In this document: one piece after another, positions 1 through 11,416 of the stretch
Position numbering within the stretch: position 1 is the first letter of the stretch
How the letters are laid out: every line of letters begins with the position of its first letter
NCBI GenBank assembly: GCA_021014325.1
Contig: CM037473.1
Location: 12,462,696 to 12,526,695, forward strand
Source of the DNA: Plazaster borealis
Taxonomy: Eukaryota > Echinodermata > Asteroidea > Forcipulatida > Labidiasteridae
Length of the DNA: 64,000 nucleotides
Direction: 5' to 3'
The notes under the pieces: model-generated
What the model was told of the DNA's origin: nothing
Databases searched by the model: none
The model's input: the letters and a program-made list of their open reading frames with translations, nothing else
Program-made: the position numbers and the translations under genes

Positions 1-66
1 GAGATTGAGAGAGCTCGTCTCGTGGAGTTGGAGAACGAGAGGTTGGCAGCTGATCAACAACTTAAG
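1..66 (+). CDS. Coiled-coil gene, internal exon (5' part cut by window)
   Basis: Open in frame 1 from the first base, encoding 22 residues of charged amphipathic helix, then a GTTAGT donor. The 1486-bp intron that follows (67-1552) shows no further convincing exon. Confidence 0.6.
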
Positions 67-2651
67 GTTAGTGGATGTAATAATGACATCAGGGGCCAAG
101 TTCACTCCCAGAACTATTGTCGACCATAGTTCGACTACCTTAGTCTGAACTCTGTCTATGTCGACGGTGGTTGGACTACGCTAGTCGACTGTTTGGAACT
201 AGCCTACCGGGCATGGTCACATGGCTGGTTATCAATAGCCGTTTTCAAAGCACACTGCAGAGAGGACCAGTTATCAGTTAATGATAACGCACGTTGAGTC
301 ACTGTTCGCGTTGATATGACATGACTAGAGTCGCTTGTATGTCAGTTAAAAACCACTAGTTAACCATTGGTCCTTGCACGAACTTGATCAGGGATAAAGA
401 ATATTATCTTGAGTAGTATGACTGTGGATTTGTTTTCAGCAGGACTCTGGAAGCACTGACTATAACTCAGTGCTTATCAGGGTTTGTCCCTAACCTTTTG
501 AAGAGGAAGGGAAATTTTCAAATTCTATTTTGTGATATAATCATTTTCCAATAGATAGAGTCCTCATGTGAGTAAGGAAAAAATTACAAGTCTCTAACCT
601 CACATTAAAATGGTGTAAATTGCCGTTGAAAAAAAAACAATGACATCATGCTGAGAAAAATGGGTGTGTACATTTTTTGGGATGTTCTGGGTCATGAATA
701 CAATGGCAATAAAAATAATAAGTTAAGGTTAGTCTGTAAAAATTATCTACTAGTCTGTTTCACCTCATGTTTATTCTGCGTACAGTCGTCTTTGACCACT
801 TCACGTCTGTATTTTTTTTAAATTGTCTGTGCCCACCGGCGGTATTATTTTTCGAAACTTTTTGAGTAATCATTTTCCATTGAAAATATCGTCCCCACGA
901 AGAAACCCTGACTTGACGAAGGAAAGATATCCGAGGTTCTCGTAATTAGTTCCGTGATTTGATGTTGTCGTTTGAGAAAATTGACTATGCTTTCACCGGA
1001 TTCGCAGAACCTCAACCGAAAAACTGGCATGGTATGCTGGAATCTTGTAACGCTCAGACTAACCTCCCATTGAGCCGAATATAATGACAAACAGTGGCGG
1101 CAGTCTGTCCATTCTTGCATGCCACATTTACATTTGTACAACAGGACAGGCTGATTAAATGTAGTATAGACAAACTTGCGGTTTTGGAGCGATCTGGAAG
1201 GTTTGGAGGTCACTGTGTTTAACTAAGATGTGTAGTGTGATTTTTTAGTGAGACATGTCGAGACCCCCTGCTTGTTTTCCAGTAAATAGCGAACTAAGTC
1301 TCTATGTTTTTTAAACAAATGTAACCCCAGGCACTGTGAACTTCTCCCATGTTTTCTCCGACACCCAATTCTAAACAAGGTGAATTAACGACGGGTAAAA
1401 AACCTTGTCCCGGACAGTACTTATCCGCTGGTTGTCCTGGACTAATTTTCTTAGTCAGAAATTTGGACATCATTTTTATCTTTGAAATGTTAAGCGTTAT
1501 TTTTTTTTTTTAACAATGCGTCGTCCCTTCTTTCTTGAATCTTCTGAAACAGGTTGCATTGGAGAAGATCTCCAAGGCAGAGGAGATAAAGGAGAGAAAA
1601 GAGAGGTTACGACGAGAGCTGATGAAACCAGTGGGTCTGGCTCGGTTGATCCAGCCCAGCGCCCAGCCTCTCGTCACCCACCGTGGAATGCCAGCCTTCT
1701 ATGAACAATCGGCAGAAAAGAAACTATACCAGGAGCAGCATGAATTGATCCAGGAGATAGAGGTAGGCTCATCTTTATGGTTTTGAACTCTGGCTAGAAT
1801 GCTTGTGATTCGGATACCAGTGCGCCCTCTCCAATTTACCCTGGAGAGGTCATTTTTCTTTTTAAAGGGTCCACTGAGAAAGAAAATGTGTAGTAGCACA
1901 GCCAGCTTAGAACCTTTAAATGGCTGACATGGACATGAACAAAATTCATCATCCTCACCAAAAAAAAAAAAAATTATGCCATGAACACAGACAAAATTTA
2001 CCTTGCTGGTTTGTAAACCTCGAACTAACTTAAACAATAGGGGGTCATGCGGCAGGCGCTGCGTGAGGACCAAAATCTTGTCAACTTCTTTCCTATCCTG
2101 CGAAAAATGGCCTCTCCTAGGCAAACTGTAGAGGGCGCACTGTATTGCGAATAGCCTGTATTATAAGTACCTGACTTGTCCAATGACTTATCCATTGGAT
2201 AATCCGCTCGCCCCTCTCGCTCCGCTATGTGTCCCTTTTTCCAGATTAAAAATGTTGGCAAGTATATTTAGTCTAAAACATTTTGTGACAATGGGAGACT
2301 TCTTGAGATGATAACGGGCATCCCACTCACTGGTCCTTTAATTTCAATTGTTCTCAGCAACGAGAACAATGGAAAAGGACCAGTGAACAGGCTACCCGTT
2401 ATCGTCTCAAAAGTCTCCCAGTGTCAGTTTTAAAACTCTGTAAAATCTCTCTCAGAAACTAAACATGGGACTACATGTTCTCTTGACAGTGCCATCTCTT
2501 CCATAAAATGTTTGTTTATGTTTTTTAAAATCTCTCTTGAACGCAGGCTGGAGATGTAACCAGCAATAGTGGGTCGTCTGCTAATGGTCATTTGGACGGT
2601 TGTAACGGTCGGCAGACCAACCAGGAGGAAACGGCCAATGTAAATAGGTAG
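1..2651 (+). CDS. 3' end of a coiled-coil protein gene, three exons, product not identified
   Basis: Exons 1-66 (partial), 1553-1762 and 2547-2651 join in one frame with phase-0 introns. The donors are AAG|GTTAGT and GAG|GTAGGC. The acceptors are CTGAAACAG|GTT and AACGCAG|GCT. The stop is TAG at 2649-2651. The visible 126-residue C-terminus starts with a heptad-like, Glu/Arg-rich stretch (EIERARLVELENERLAADQQ...). It continues with a charged helix in exon 2 (KERKERLRREL) and a less charged stretch containing a Pro/Gln segment. The last 34 residues are polar, rich in Ser, Asn and Gly, and probably disordered. The long helix suggests a cytoskeletal or centrosomal type of protein, but this is only inference. 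I do not recognise the family. The gene starts outside the window. Confidence 0.7.
1553..1762 (+). CDS. Coiled-coil gene, penultimate exon
   Basis: A 210-bp, 70-codon exon between a T-rich acceptor and a GTAGGC donor. It is fully open in the phase required by both neighbours. It encodes a Lys/Glu/Arg-rich helix, then a segment with several prolines (MKPVGLARLIQPSAQPLVTH), then a second Gln/Glu-rich helix. Confidence 0.7.
2292..2420. mobile_element. Foldback element in the last intron of the coiled-coil gene
   Basis: The ends TGGGAGACTT and AAGTCTCCCA are exact inverse complements. The inner parts GATAACGGG/CCCGTTATC and CACTGGTCCTTT/AAAGGACCAGTG also pair. The whole 129 bp can fold into one interrupted hairpin. 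It has no coding capacity, so it is a MITE-like non-autonomous element. Confidence 0.7.
2547..2651 (+). CDS. Coiled-coil gene, terminal exon
   Basis: Acceptor TCTCTTGAACGCAG, then 34 codons rich in Gly, Ser, Asn and Thr, ending at TAG. Such low-complexity tails are common at C-termini. Confidence 0.6.
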   Translation, partial: AGDVTSNSGSSANGHLDGCNGRQTNQEETANVNR

Positions 2652-2992
2652 ATGCAACTCATTCCATCTGTGGTTGCTTTAGTATAAGATATGAGGCAGT
2701 CTTGGTTAATGGGTATAGTATGAAGGAAGGACTTGCTAAAGTGGTGTTTTTGTTGTCTGTGTATATTTTTGGCAATCTACGATATATTTCGTTCACTTAC
2801 TTTATATGTCACAGACTTTGTATTTTATGCAGTTAAAAAAAGTTGCCTTAAAAAAGTTGTTTCAGAAATGTTGAATAGTCATAGTCACTTGTATATCTTT
2901 TGCTTTAAATGAATGAAATCACATATGCAAAGCACATTGGACACATTAGATGTGAGCAGGGACTTCTGAGGAAAATGGAGACGACGAAAAAC

Positions 2993-3002
2993 AATAAATA
3001 AA
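2993..3002 (+). terminator. Probable polyadenylation signal of the coiled-coil gene
   Basis: Two overlapping AATAAA hexamers (AATAAATAAA), 342 bp past the stop codon. They are the first clear signals downstream, giving a 3' UTR of about 0.36 kb. Confidence 0.5.
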
Positions 3003-3449
3003 GAGAATAGTGTCATACTGTGTTGTAAAATATTAAGAAATGTTCTCTGTGTGGGTTTTGAACTCAATGTACATATTTTGTACTCTAATCTCTCTGCACT
3101 TGAAATTCCTAATTGTGTGAAGTGATAAGTTTTGAATTTTTACTCTCTGCCGATTTATCCACATTTGCACATATTTGGTGTGAGTCATCAGACTATATCT
3201 GATAAAATTTATATTATATCTATATTCAGATGAAATTGTAAGCTGTATAATGTATTTGCTGGTCTTCACTGGCAATAGCACTCCACACTAATGATGCCAC
3301 TTTTGCAAAAAAATACCCTTATGTCAGACAAACATTCCACCACTAGCTCTAATACGCGATCACCACATCGGCATGCCAGACTGCAGTAGTACAGCCAGTA
3401 CATGTACATTTGAGTTAACATAAAGCTTGGTGTATGTGTGCGTACGATA

Positions 3450-3580
3450 GGCCGTGTCCGAATTAGCAGCTACAGCTACGGCTAGATTTCCGCGTCATCA
3501 TGCGTTGAAGTATAGATACCTTAACAATGCACCTAGCAACAGCCGTAGCTGTAGCTGTAGCCGCCAATTCGGATACGGCC
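3450..3580. mobile_element. Foldback MITE, GGCCGTGTCCGAATT family, copy 1
   Basis: Ends GGCCGTGTCCGAATT and AATTCGGATACGGCC form about 40-bp imperfect terminal inverted repeats that include CAGCTACAGCTACGG and its complement. Diverged relatives lie at 47622-47771 and 58044-58152. Confidence 0.7.
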
Positions 3581-4930
3581 TTAGTGATGGTTGACACGTT
3601 GTCTGCGATCCTGGTACTGCTTGGTGAGTCTGCTGCCACCTAGTGTCCCCAAAAGTCTCCCATTGGACTGGACTTGTTATACTGTACTTGCATACAGCGG
3701 TGGCACCAGACCCATTAATCTGGGGGGCAAGGGGGGAAGCTTAAATGTAAAGGTAGGGTAATACTTTTGTAATGACCTGAAAAGTTTTTTGTTTAATTTC
3801 TATCAAAAAAACCCACTTGTTGTTAGGATGGTAATGGTTGTAGGCATCCTGCAAAATTATTTTGTCTGAAGTGCCCCTGTTTATTAGAAATCAATAAAAG
3901 TATGTCAAAAAATGTGAATCTCCAAAACTCACCAAACATTCCACCACAAAGGAAAACCATAAAGTGCGAAGAATGAGTCTGGCGTAAAAATTAAACATGG
4001 CTTGCCGTCCATCCTGTGCCTGGCAAGCCACCATCACAGGATTTTGTCATGTTTACATATTGTAGGTTGGCACAGCTTGTCTACGCCTTCTTTTTACTTA
4101 ATTTGAAATTGTGTACACTTTTTCATCATCATTTTTATTATATTTTCTTACATTGAATATCCAAGTTTTATTTCACGTTTATATTTGCATATATGCATTT
4201 TTTTCTTCTCTTACATTGAATATCCAAGTTCTATGTTACCTTTATATTTGCATGTAGGCATCAACAGTCATAAATTGTTGATAAATATTTGACACCTTAC
4301 ATGTTTCTTGGAAGTACACAAAGGAAGTTAACAAACAATGCTCTTTTTGAAACCAGGGATTGTGCTTGTGCTCCAGCCTGGGTTCCATCTGCCTGATTGA
4401 AGCCCCGTAAGGAAAGCGCATATTTTCAAAATAACTGACGGAGCCTTTAAGCCCAAGCCCAAGCCCAAGCCATGATTTCCAAAAAGGGCCTTTGAGCAGG
4501 TTCAGGATTTTCGGGTTTCACTGAAAATCTGTGGTCTTGACACAAGTTATGTTACAACTGTGCTGCATAAAAGTCACTCAATTTGTAAGCAGAATAATAA
4601 TAAGAATTTCAGGCCTTCCAGTGCAGGTAATGATGATCAGTTATACTCCTTAGGAAAAAAGCTCTTCTGTCTTCCAAATAATAATGTGACTTCTAAATTT
4701 TGTAAATTTTTATCGAACAATATTGATTACAATTTCGTTAACTTATCAACTCCAATTATGGTAAACTTTTATCTTTTAATGAAAAACATACTGTCATACT
4801 TTATTTATGTACTTAATTTAAGTCAAACAAGAGCAGCAAATGTTAGCTCTCACTATAGCTGTGTTTTCTCCCAAATTATATATTTTTAAATCAGTATTTT
4901 GTTGTACTTTTAATCGATATTGATATATTA
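3581..4930. other. Intergenic stretch with no supported gene
   Basis: AT-rich sequence. The tandem hexamer GCCCAA (about four copies) lies at 4451-4470. A 109-codon open frame at 4560-4889 is Asn/Phe/Ile-rich, as expected by chance in AT-rich DNA, and I do not call it a gene. Confidence 0.6.
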
Positions 4931-7900
4931 TTAGCTGTTTCGTGCAGCGTAGCGCGCAGCGAAACAGCTATTGTTTTTGTTAGAGTTTTTGTTGTTTTTA
5001 TTTTTATTTTTCAGACAGGAAGTCATTGACATAACGCACGATTCGTTCTAAGCGGCCTTTTGCATAGTTCCTAATGAGCAATTGCAATGAAACTTTCAGT
5101 GATGATTGGCATTGGTGCAAGGAAGTGTCTAAAGGAAATTCGTCATGATGACGTCATCACCTGTCACGTGACGTCATCTTAAAGGTTTCTATTTTAAATA
5201 TTTGAAAATCCGTATCAAATCGGCCACAGGAGACCGTAGGTTTCTGTTTGCGGGATTGGGTAGGGATAAATTAGGCCTTCATTTTATTCAGTGTGCGTGA
5301 CCTCACATGACCTTTACTTCCGGTCGAAACCGGAAGTGCCTCGTAATTCAAAAGTGGCAAAAGTTATGAACTTGCTTTTAACGATGTTAGTGTTTGGCAT
5401 GGGTGGGCAATTACAAAAAAATACCGATGACGTCACGATACACAAGAGCGCCCTCTAGCGGCAGGTTTAAATCTGTTCAAAATGGACTTTTTGAAGATGT
5501 GTGTTGTGAAGTTTTGTGCAATCACTTCAAAATTCACAAATATGTTGATTGTCAGGCAACCATCATATGTGTGAAGTTTCAGATCAATGACGTCATCAGG
5601 GGTCACGTGACACGGCATTAAAGGTGCACTTTTTGAACTCGTATAACTCCCGAAGTAATGATGCGATCATGTTGAAACTTAGTAGGTTGTTAGATATTAG
5701 CAAGTTCTTGTGAATTATGAAATGACGTCATGATGACGTCATCACTTGATTTTTAAACATTTTTTTCATTTTTGCACCTTTAAGTCATAAATTGCTAACT
5801 GAACATGGTATAACTTTTAAAAAAATTAATAGGCTGGATTGGTCATAACTGCTTTGAATACAGAAAGAATTTCAAATTCAGTTGAGAAATTTGAAAATGT
5901 TATTAACGAAACAGCTATGCATTTGTGCACAAATGCAATCATGTCTCGTTTTTAGCTGTTTCGTGCAGCGTAGCGCGCAGCGAAACAGCTATTGTTTTTG
6001 TTAGAGTTTTTGTTGTTTTTATTTTTATTTTTCAGACAGGAAGTCATTGACATAACGCACGATTCGTTCTAAGCGGCCTTTTGCATAGTTTCTAATGAGC
6101 AATTGCAATGAAACTTTCAGTGATGATTGGCATTGGTGCAAGGAAGTGTCTAAAAGAAATTCGTCATGATGACGTCATCACCTGTCACGTGACATCATCT
6201 TAAAGGTTTCTACTTTAAATATTTGAAAATCCGTATCAAATCGGCCACAGGAGACCGTAGGTTTCTGTTTGCGGGATTGGGTAGGGATAAATTAGGCCTT
6301 CATTTTATTCAGTGTGCGTGACCTCACATGACCTTTACTTCCGGTCGAAACCGAAGTGCCTCGTAATTCAAAAGTGGAAAAAGTTATGAACTTGCTTTTA
6401 ACGATGTTAGTGTTTGGCATGGGTGGGCAATTACAAAAAAATACCGATGACGTCACGATACACAAGAGCGCCCTCTAGCGGCAGGTTTAAATCTGTTCAA
6501 AATGGACTTTTTGAAGATGTGTGTTGTGAAGTTTTGTGCAATCACTTCAAAATTCACAAATATGTTGATTGTCAGGCAACCATCATATGTGTGAAGTTTC
6601 AGATCAATGACGCTATCAGGGGTCACGTGACACGGCATTAAAGGTGCACTTTTTGAACTCGTATAACTCCCGAAGTAATGATGCGATCATGTTGAAACTT
6701 AGTAGGTTGTTAGATATTAGCAAGTTCTTGTGAATTATGAAATGACGTCATGATGACGTCATCACTTGATTTTTAAACATTTTTTTCATTTTTGCACCTT
6801 TAAGTCATAAATTGCTAACTGAACATGGTATAACTTTTAAAAAAATTAATAGGCTGGATTGGTCATAACTGCTTTGAATACAGAAAGAATTTCAAATTCA
6901 GTTGAGAAATTTGAAAATGTTATTAACGAAACAGCTATGCATTTGTGCACAAATGCAATCATGTCTCGTTTTTAGCTGTTTCGTGCAGCGTGGCAGCAGC
7001 GAAACAGCTATTGTTTTTTAGAGTTTTTGTTGTTTTTATTTTTATTTTTCAGACAGGAAGTCATTGACATAACGCACGATTCGTTCTAAGCGGCCTTTTG
7101 CATAGTTTCTAATGAGCAATTGCAATGAAACTTTCAGTGATGATTGGCATTGGTGCAAGGAAGTGTCTAAAAGAAATTCGTCATGATGACGTCATCACCT
7201 GTCACGTGACATCATCTTAAAGGTTTCTACTTTAAATATTTGAAAATCCGTATCAAATCGGCCACAGGAGACCGTAGGTTTCTGTTTGCGGGATTGGGTA
7301 GGGATAAATTAGGCCTTCATTTTATTCAGTGTGCGTGACCTCACATGACCTTTACTTCCGGTCGAAACCGGAAGTGCCTCGTAATTCAAAAGTGGCAAAA
7401 GTTATGAACTTGCTTTTAACGATGTTAGTGTTTGGCATGGGTGGGCAATTACAAAAAAATACCGATGACGTCACGATACACAAGAGCGCCCTCTAGCGGC
7501 AGGTTTAAAACTGTTCAAAATGGACTTTTTGAAGATGTGTGTGGTGAAGTTTTGTGCAATCACTTCAAAATTCACAAATATGTTGATTGTCAGGCAGCCA
7601 TCATGTGTGAAGTTTCAGATCAATGACGTCATCAGGGGTCACGTGACACGGCATTAAAGGTGCACTTTTTGAACTCGTATAACTCCCGAAGTAATGATGC
7701 GATCATGTTGAAACTTAGTAGGTTGTTAGATATTAGCAAGTTCTTGTGAATTATGAAATGACGTCATGATGACGTCATCACTTGATTTTTAAACATTTTT
7801 TTCATTTTTGCACCTTTAAGTCATAAATTGCTAACTGAACATGGTATAACTTTAAAAAAAATTAATAGGCTGGATTGGTCATAACTGCTTTGAATACAGA

Positions 7901-7985
7901 AAGAATTTCAAATTCAGTTGAGAAATTTGAAAATGTTATTAACGAAACAGCTATGCATTTGTGCACAAATGCAATCATGTCTCGT
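4931..7985 (+). repeat. Three head-to-tail 1.02-kb repeats, CRE and E-box rich
   Basis: Units begin at 4931, 5952 and 6972 (periods 1021 and 1020 bp). They are almost identical, and unit 3 is a few bases shorter. Each starts with the inverted pair AGCTGTTTCG/CGAAACAGCT around a GC-rich 18-nt centre and ends in CGAAACAGCTATGCATTTGTGCAC-like sequence. Each holds four to six TGACGTCA octamers, two GTCACGTGAC decamers and an inverted ACCGGAAGT pair. A 75-codon open frame repeats at 5394, 6414 and (shortened) 7432, but the opposite strand is open too, so coding is doubtful. Diverged copies in the other orientation lie at 62205-63130 and 63470-64000, so this is a dispersed family that has become tandem here. 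Confidence 0.9.
5149..5741. promoter_or_regulatory. Cluster of CRE octamers and USF-type E-boxes in repeat unit 1
   Basis: TGACGTCA occurs at 5149-5156, 5169-5176, 5428-5435, 5588-5595, 5723-5730 and 5734-5741. GTCACGTGAC occurs at 5163-5172 and 5602-5611. Perfect CRE (CREB/ATF) and E-box (USF/MITF) matches at this density are far above chance. Whether they work as enhancers is unknown. Confidence 0.5.
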
Positions 7986-8049
7986 AAATTGTTTTTGTTT
8001 TTTTTAACAAATAAATGTCAGCAGTACTTAAAAAGTTCACAGTCTACTT

Positions 8050-8575
8050 TAACCAGTCTAATTCATTCGGATGGAGGGCTCGACTGAGTCTTCCATTCCG
8101 AACATGCTACACAAGGTCAGGATGAAAGCCAAGCCGGCCAGCAAGGGAAAAGCTCCCCGTGCCGGTAGTGAAGGGAACACTTGGCAAACGGGCTCGTTCG
8201 ATCCCTGGACTCGGCAGTGTTAAGCGACCCCTAGGGTGACTTCGGGTTTTCAACCCTCGAACCACCAGGGCTGCTGGCCTCTGGCCGCCCGAGGGCAACC
8301 GGGTCGTTTCACCCTGCCCGGTTCACCCTGCCCGGTTCACCCTGCCCATAGGAGAGGAAAGAGGAGAAGTCGAACACTCATTCTTCCTCAGGTTTCACTT
8401 CGGAAAAATCACCCAGCCTTTGGAAAAGAAGTCGGCACGAGGACTCAGTGTCCTAGGCTGACTTTATGGCGGTGTTCCACTACATCTCGGGATCCCTGGC
8501 TGCTATGTCAAGCAGAGCCGTAGGGGATGCCACTGGGACTCACCCAGATTCTACCTAGCGTCGCACCCCTATGAC
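8050..8575. other. GC-rich block of unknown nature with a 50-codon open frame
   Basis: Base composition changes abruptly from AT-rich flanks. It contains an ATG frame at 8071-8223 (Lys/Ala/Pro/Ser-rich, ending Cys-stop), a GTTCGATCC that resembles a pol III B box at about 8197, and three copies of the 14-mer TTCACCCTGCCCGG at 8309-8348. It could be a 5' part of a retroelement, a SINE-like element or a retrocopy of a host RNA. I cannot tell which. Confidence 0.35.
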
Positions 8576-10064
8576 AGCGGAGCTTAAACGCATTATGAAC
8601 ATATGTGATGCAATCAAGCTAAATGATTCGTTTGTGGGAAATATCAGTATGGAGAAGCAAGCCAAAAAAAGCCAACTGGGGTGAAATTTTCAAAAATATT
8701 GTTTTTTGTAATTTTAAATGCCAAAATTTGTCTTATTTTGTATTGCCTTCCTGATAAATAACATCAAAAAGGGGTTAAAATTAGAATTGAAAGAAAATGT
8801 GCTGATGTAGTTTCAACTGGACTTTAAACCCAATTTTCCCAGGTTCAGCAGGTACAACAAAAATGGAGAATAACACACATTGAGGTGTTAGTCAAACCTT
8901 GATCACAGGAACAACAAAGCAATCACACCATAGTAGAACAAACACAAACTGGACAAGCAGTCCGAACAGGACAAAAAAAGTTTAAGGCAAAACAGATCCG
9001 CTGTTGTTTTCAAGCAACATGGGGATAATTCTCCACGCCTTTGTAAGCTTGACCCTTGTAGGCGTGTCAGCCCCAGTCTTTATCCCAATGCTCGAAGGTT
9101 CCAATCCTTACCGTCCAAGGTTAAAAACATTTCCTGTGCATTTTTGTTTACATCTAAGTGACTTCTTCACATGCCCAGCTTTTGTCCGAGATGATTTGAG
9201 CCTTATTTTTCTTAAATTAATTATGTTTTAATTAGTGACAAGAACAGATGGATCCACTTATCGAAGGGTTTGATCTGGGTAGGTCTGTATTTGACATGGG
9301 ATATTGCATTAAATCATGACTGCAAAACATTTTTCTGACCTAAAAAAACATGACAAGTCTGGGACCTCCCCCCCCCCCCCCTCCCCCTCTTGGATTATAT
9401 GGAAAGGTCCCGTCTAGGATATCAAGGACTTTGGCTCCCCCAGGTCATTGGAATTTTGAGAAACTGGCGAAATAAACAAAATGTTTCATGTCTAACAGCA
9501 CACGCCTTCAAGGTTTTAAAATTAAATTTGTACAGACATTAGTTGTATCATGATTAGTTGAGTGCTCACTATGATCATAGAGCAAGGACCAGATGATGTA
9601 GGGCGCCCTCTCTTACACTTCCTCAGGCACGCACGCTATAATGACTTCTGTCAATATTGTAATTTTTAAGGATTTCAATTGCGCCACAAAACCACGTGCG
9701 ACTGACATTACAATCACCACACAGTGTGTCTGTCAAGTGTGAAAGTCACTTAATTTACGTCACAATAGTTTCCGCGTTGGACTTTTTTACGGTGTCCCAA
9801 GATGAACATCTCGCAATCGCAAATATTTACCCATCATATAGGATTAGTATTAGTAATGTTTGCACTGTCAATTTATTTGGACTTTTACCTTGCTAATATT
9901 TCGTGTATGATGCTGTAATCACATTGAGGGTTACGATTTTTGCGTTCATTAATATTTATTTAGGCCTAATTTAACGAAGTTCTCGTATGACTACCATACA
10001 CTCTGCTGCTTGCGCGCGGACATGTTTAGGAGATACTGGCCAGCCGGACGTCTGTGAGATCTGT
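8576..10064. other. Intergenic stretch left of the array, nothing recognised
   Basis: Only a C-rich run (about 9366-9387) and chance open frames are visible. Before the array arrived, the last part may have been the distal promoter of the carbonic anhydrase gene (inference). Confidence 0.5.
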
Positions 10065-10550
10065 TATAGGGTGCACCCCACTAATTCAACTCCCATAGCA
10101 TTCAGTGCAAAAGGCTAAATATTCAAAAATACACGAAAAATACTTAAAAGTCTCACAGCTTTTTACAGTAAAGGGAAAAGTATTAATTGACTCTTGAACT
10201 TTTATTCTCTGCTCAATTTAATATGGGGAGTCCCTGGTCCCGTCGAGTTATTCTCCCTCCAAATCAAAACACCCCTACACCGGTGTAATTTTCCAAACGT
10301 CCGAGCATCAATCTTGAAAAATGTCCCTACACCTCTCGGCAAATAGGACCATTTTTTCAGGGCCTATGTCATCCAAAATACCTCAAGTTGGAAGTCAACA
10401 ACCACCAGGTAACAAATGGGCAAAATTTTTACACTCTACCCCTTTTATTGGGCTCTCAAATCTGTATAATATAGGATATTTTGAGGGCCTACAAAATATT
10501 CATGAGCTCGACGCTCTGTTTTCTCCATATTTAGTGGGGTGCACCCTATA
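10065..10550 (+). repeat. S segment copy 1 (left edge of array)
   Basis: 486 bp with the left end TATAGGGTGCACCCCACTAA and the exact inverse complement at its right end. GGGTGCACCC inside the end is itself a palindrome. This copy is the most diverged of the six (for example GGACCATTTTTT for GGACCAGTTTTT, and several changes near 10400-10430), as expected for the outermost, least homogenised copy. Confidence 0.85.
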
Positions 10551-11416
10551 GAGGAATTATTTTTACAGTTTGACTGGAAACCACATTCAGGATATTAGGA
10601 ATATTGTCAAGAACATATTTCTTCAGGAAAATTTGAATTTGTTTAATCCGTTGAGAAATGGCAGGCTTAAACAAACAAACCACTCCTATGGTGTTTTGTG
10701 TACATTTTCAAATGAATGAGCATGCCTGATGGTGATACAAACACACATTAGATATTTCCTCTCATGTAATATGTTTCTTCCATTTGAACTACCCACAGAG
10801 TTTTTGCTCTGTCTGTAAATTCCTTGACAATATATCCTACGGTTCTGATGAAACATTTTGAGAATGTGTTGTTTTTCTTTAAATTTAACCTTTTAAGTGG
10901 GAGGATCCCTGGTGATAGCAACGGAGGGGCGGGCAATGGGCAAATGAACTGGAGAATTTACAGTTGAGGGGCTTTAAACCATTCTTATACCCAGTGCAAT
11001 AATTGTTTCATATTCCAAGTAGAAAAATAGGTAGGGTTAGGTTTCAAGTTAGAGTTAGGTAAGGGTTTATCCTCAATCAGCAGACAATTTAAGTTTTGGA
11101 ACAAACAAAGGGTCTCAAATTTAGGCCTACATGTGTTCCTGTAGTGGCCTCACCAGAACAATGCCCCTCACTTATTACTGGCAAAAGGGGGTGGACCAGT
11201 GTATATGTCTATGTAGGCCTATTTCTATAGATCAAAGAGAGTGGTCAAAGAGAGTGGAGCTCCAGAATTGGATGGGGGGGGGGTAATAAAATTGTAATTA
11301 AAAACTGCATACACTAACAACTTGGACAAGTCATGATCACTGACTTTCTAAAGAATTTGTAAAGACACAAATGGGGTGACATCTGGGGAGGAGAGGGGTG
11401 TGAGAAAGAAAACTGA

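Noticed and set aside
845..1213. 122-codon frame on the minus strand
   Set aside because: Lies in an intron of the coiled-coil gene, with no recognisable domain and composition like non-coding flanks.
4931..7985. Repeats as a CRISPR array
   Set aside because: Units are about 1 kb, direct and contiguous with no unique spacers, in an animal genome.
10321..10551. 76-codon frame inside S, repeated in every copy
   Set aside because: It ends within the inverted terminal repeat and is broken in S copies 3 and 4 by run-length changes. Its conservation only reflects recent duplication.
11025..11075. Telomere-like AGGGTTAGG and GTTAGAGTTAGG in the leader of each unit
   Set aside because: Too short and irregular to be telomeric. 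Probably chance.
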